In this document: positions 62,039 to 64,000 of the stretch, piece by piece
Layout: every line of letters begins with the position of its first letter
Position numbering within the stretch: position 1 is the first letter of the stretch
DNA from: Ustilago trichophora
Lineage: Eukaryota; Basidiomycota; Ustilaginomycetes; Ustilaginales; Ustilaginaceae
Assembly: GCA_900323505.1 (NCBI GenBank)
Contig: OOIN01000037.1
Location: forward strand, 496,001 to 560,000
Reading direction: 5' to 3'
Length of the DNA stretch: 64,000 bases
Notes under the pieces: model-generated
What the model was told of the DNA's origin: nothing
Database searches by the model: none
Seen by the model: only the letters and a program-made list of their open reading frames with translations
Made by a program: the position numbers and the translations under genes

Positions 62039-63609
62039 CTATTGCGACTTTTCCGATTCCTTCTTGCCCTCAAAGTACTGTAGTTTCACAAAGAAGGGTC
62101 AAGTGTTCACGCAGGTGTGGAGTCAGTATACTAGTGTCGGTGTCTGCCGGTCAGAACGACGCCGCAATTAACCTTAGCACTCACCTTTCCAATCTTGGCT
62201 CCCACGTATCGTAACGTCCTGGTAAAGCCGGCCGTATAGATTCCTTTGAGAGACTGCGACCATGCCGGGCCTTTGACGGTTTGGGCGATCTTTTGTAAAA
62301 GGACTTGGCAGAAATCGTCCCTCTGGACCACTGCGCGCCAGAAGGCGTTCAAAGTCTCTTCACGGTCGATACTCGATGGCCGTCGCGGAACAGTGTCGAA
62401 TGTCTTGGACAGAGACAGCTTGAGGAAGGCAGGATCCAAGTTTGGCTGCGACGTATAGTGGTCTTGCACCTTTTGCCGCAAGCATCTTGGCAGTCGAGCC
62501 GCATACGAGGCCCGCGTCGAGATCGAGTCATCTTGAGTAATCTTGAAGCGGTTGCCATTGACCTCTTCGACGGAGAGCGTGCCCAGGTTGCGCATCAGTC
62601 CAGCATACAGTCGGCGGAACTCTTCCCGTTGGTTGACCACAATGTTGCGCACTTTGTTCGAATTCTCGCCTCCAGGCACCGACATTCTAAAGTCGCCCGT
62701 GTAGCTCAGAGAAGCGATTTGTGTGTAAAGTTCCACCTCTGTAAACTCCTTTGGCAGCAACAGCAATGCAGTACGCAGTGCAGAGGCGAGATTCACTTGC
62801 TGTGCCAACCGCACCCTGGCATCCGAGGTGATGAGCGCCACCGGCTTATGCATACGCCCGCTCACGTAAAGTGTCTCCCAGTCGAGCAAGTCGGTACACA
62901 GGTCATCGACGCTCATGATGCCGTACTTGACCAGCTCGTCTTCCAATGGGACATAAGGATTGTACCAGATCTTCGCTCCCCTCTGCTGTACCGCTCCGAT
63001 TCCCACGCTGCCAAGCAGCCGGCTCAGCGTCGAGTAATGCTTGGGATGCTGTGCCATGTTGAGCGAGTGCCAATGCTGTGTGTGGGTGACAGCCATAATA
63101 ATGTCGATCATCTTCTTGCCTTCCTTGGTAGCGGGTCTTTTCGAGTGTTCTGGACCCGCTTCCTTCTGAGAAAACACACCGGAGCCATATGCGAATGCGA
63201 AGCGGACTGGAGTGTCGAAGCATGCTAGAATGTTGTGTAGGCGTCGGCTTGTTTCCTCAGAGACCGGAACCAGCTGGTTCTCTCCAAAAGATGGTGGAAA
63301 GGACGGAGGCGGGAACTGCGTGCGAGAGACCGGGCTAGATGGAACCATGCGAGGGAGCGCATCAGAGGATGCTGTTTGTGACGAAGCCGACGAGCGTCTC
63401 GAGGATGTCAAGGTGAGAGGACATTGTGATGTCGATCTCAAGCCTCGCGTCTGGTCTGTTGCGATGGTACTGCCGTAAAATGCTATGCCACAGCCGCTGC
63501 TGGACGAAGACGTAGACTTGAAAGCAGATCCAATTTGCAGAGACGCAGCTCTGGTCGAAAGGAGCAACGCCGTCCTTGCGTGACAGCCCTGCTGCGTAAT
63601 TGACAGCAT
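62039..63609 (-). CDS. TAM41: Mitochondrial CDP-diacylglycerol synthase Tam41
   Basis: Exons 63609-62185 and 62077-62039 (intron 107 nt, GTGAGT...CTACAG) give 487 residues. The start MLSITQQGCHARTALLLSTR opens a Ser/Thr/Arg-rich presequence. The nucleotidyltransferase motif FAYGSGVFSQ (about residue 139) and the acidic strand MIDIIMAVTH are the family signature. AKIWYNPYVPLEDELVKYGI and the near-terminal SLKGIYTAGFTRTLRYVGAKIGK are also characteristic. The enzyme makes CDP-diacylglycerol from phosphatidate and CTP on the matrix side of the inner membrane, the first step of cardiolipin synthesis. The short last exon adds only 12 residues after AKIGK and was chosen because read-through leaves a non-family tail. 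Confidence 0.93.
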
Positions 63610-64000
63610 GACCACAAAGCGATGGAAAGATTGGCGTTTGGGATGGTGTGTGTACAGTAGGTTGATGGAGTCCGCAGAAGACAAGCTGTGACTGTAGCGT
63701 GTCGTTGGGCAAGAAGATGTGTAATTTGCAACCGAGCACAGACCGCGCAGGAAGAAAAAAAAAATGGGCGGCAATACTCCACATTCATAGGCTTGTTTCC
63801 GCCGATGAGACCGACGCTGCGAGAGCTAAAAACAAAGCGCTGTCGTTCGGCTTTTCTGCAGACGAACGACACAATGTGTACAGATGCTCTCGTCAAAGAT
63901 ACTCAGCGAATGCCAATCCAAGCCTCGAGAAGATTCAGAATGATGCGAGTTGTGGCTTGCAGTGCGAGGCTAATCTGACAGAGGGGGTGGAACTGAGTCT
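63610..64000. other. Upstream flank of TAM41, window edge
   Basis: Promoter region of TAM41 with a TACAGTA motif at about 63653. No gene could be supported to the window end. Confidence 0.4.

Overview
The window looks like nuclear DNA of a smut fungus (Ustilaginomycotina, most likely Ustilaginaceae). The protein genes are compact with zero to two short GT-AG introns. The encoded set is basidiomycete-like: Did2/CHMP1, Vtc1, a Zn2Cys6 regulator, a U1-C with a long Gly/Pro tail, and a small secreted protein. Long CT/CA microsatellites sit in UTRs and intergenic DNA. All assignments come from reading motifs by eye; no database search was run.

Layout. 1-4 kb: the tail of a possible leftward gene, an intron-containing tRNA-Tyr, and a large protein with two PAS-like segments. 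4-14.2 kb: about 10 kb with no supportable gene. 14.2-16.7 kb: a stand-alone response-regulator receiver protein and VTC1 (polyphosphate polymerase complex). 17.9-25.6 kb: four consecutive genes for mitochondrial proteins in two divergent pairs (TMEM69/DUF3429-like, COX14-like, a PPR protein, NDUFA8).

25.9-41.7 kb: an isopropylmalate-dehydrogenase-like enzyme with altered cofactor-loop residues, divergent from an SSADH-like aldehyde dehydrogenase. These are followed by a Zn2Cys6 regulator, a small acidic protein, an MFS sugar transporter and an SMP-30-type lactonase. This reads like a possible catabolic gene cluster and is the best candidate for an undescribed system here. The link is inferred from gene content and order only.

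42-64 kb: a small coiled-coil protein, a secreted protein with a ricin-lectin-like stretch, a large low-complexity protein, 3-hydroxyanthranilate dioxygenase (NAD synthesis), Did2 (ESCRT-III), U1-C (splicing), an expanded PROPPIN (autophagy/PI3P), mitochondrial SSADH (GABA shunt), a coiled-coil protein and TAM41 (mitochondrial CDP-diacylglycerol synthase).

Splice sites were assigned by reading-frame continuity, GT/AG consensus and agreement with family motifs. Where a gene has several exons the coordinates give the outer limits and the exons are listed in the evidence.
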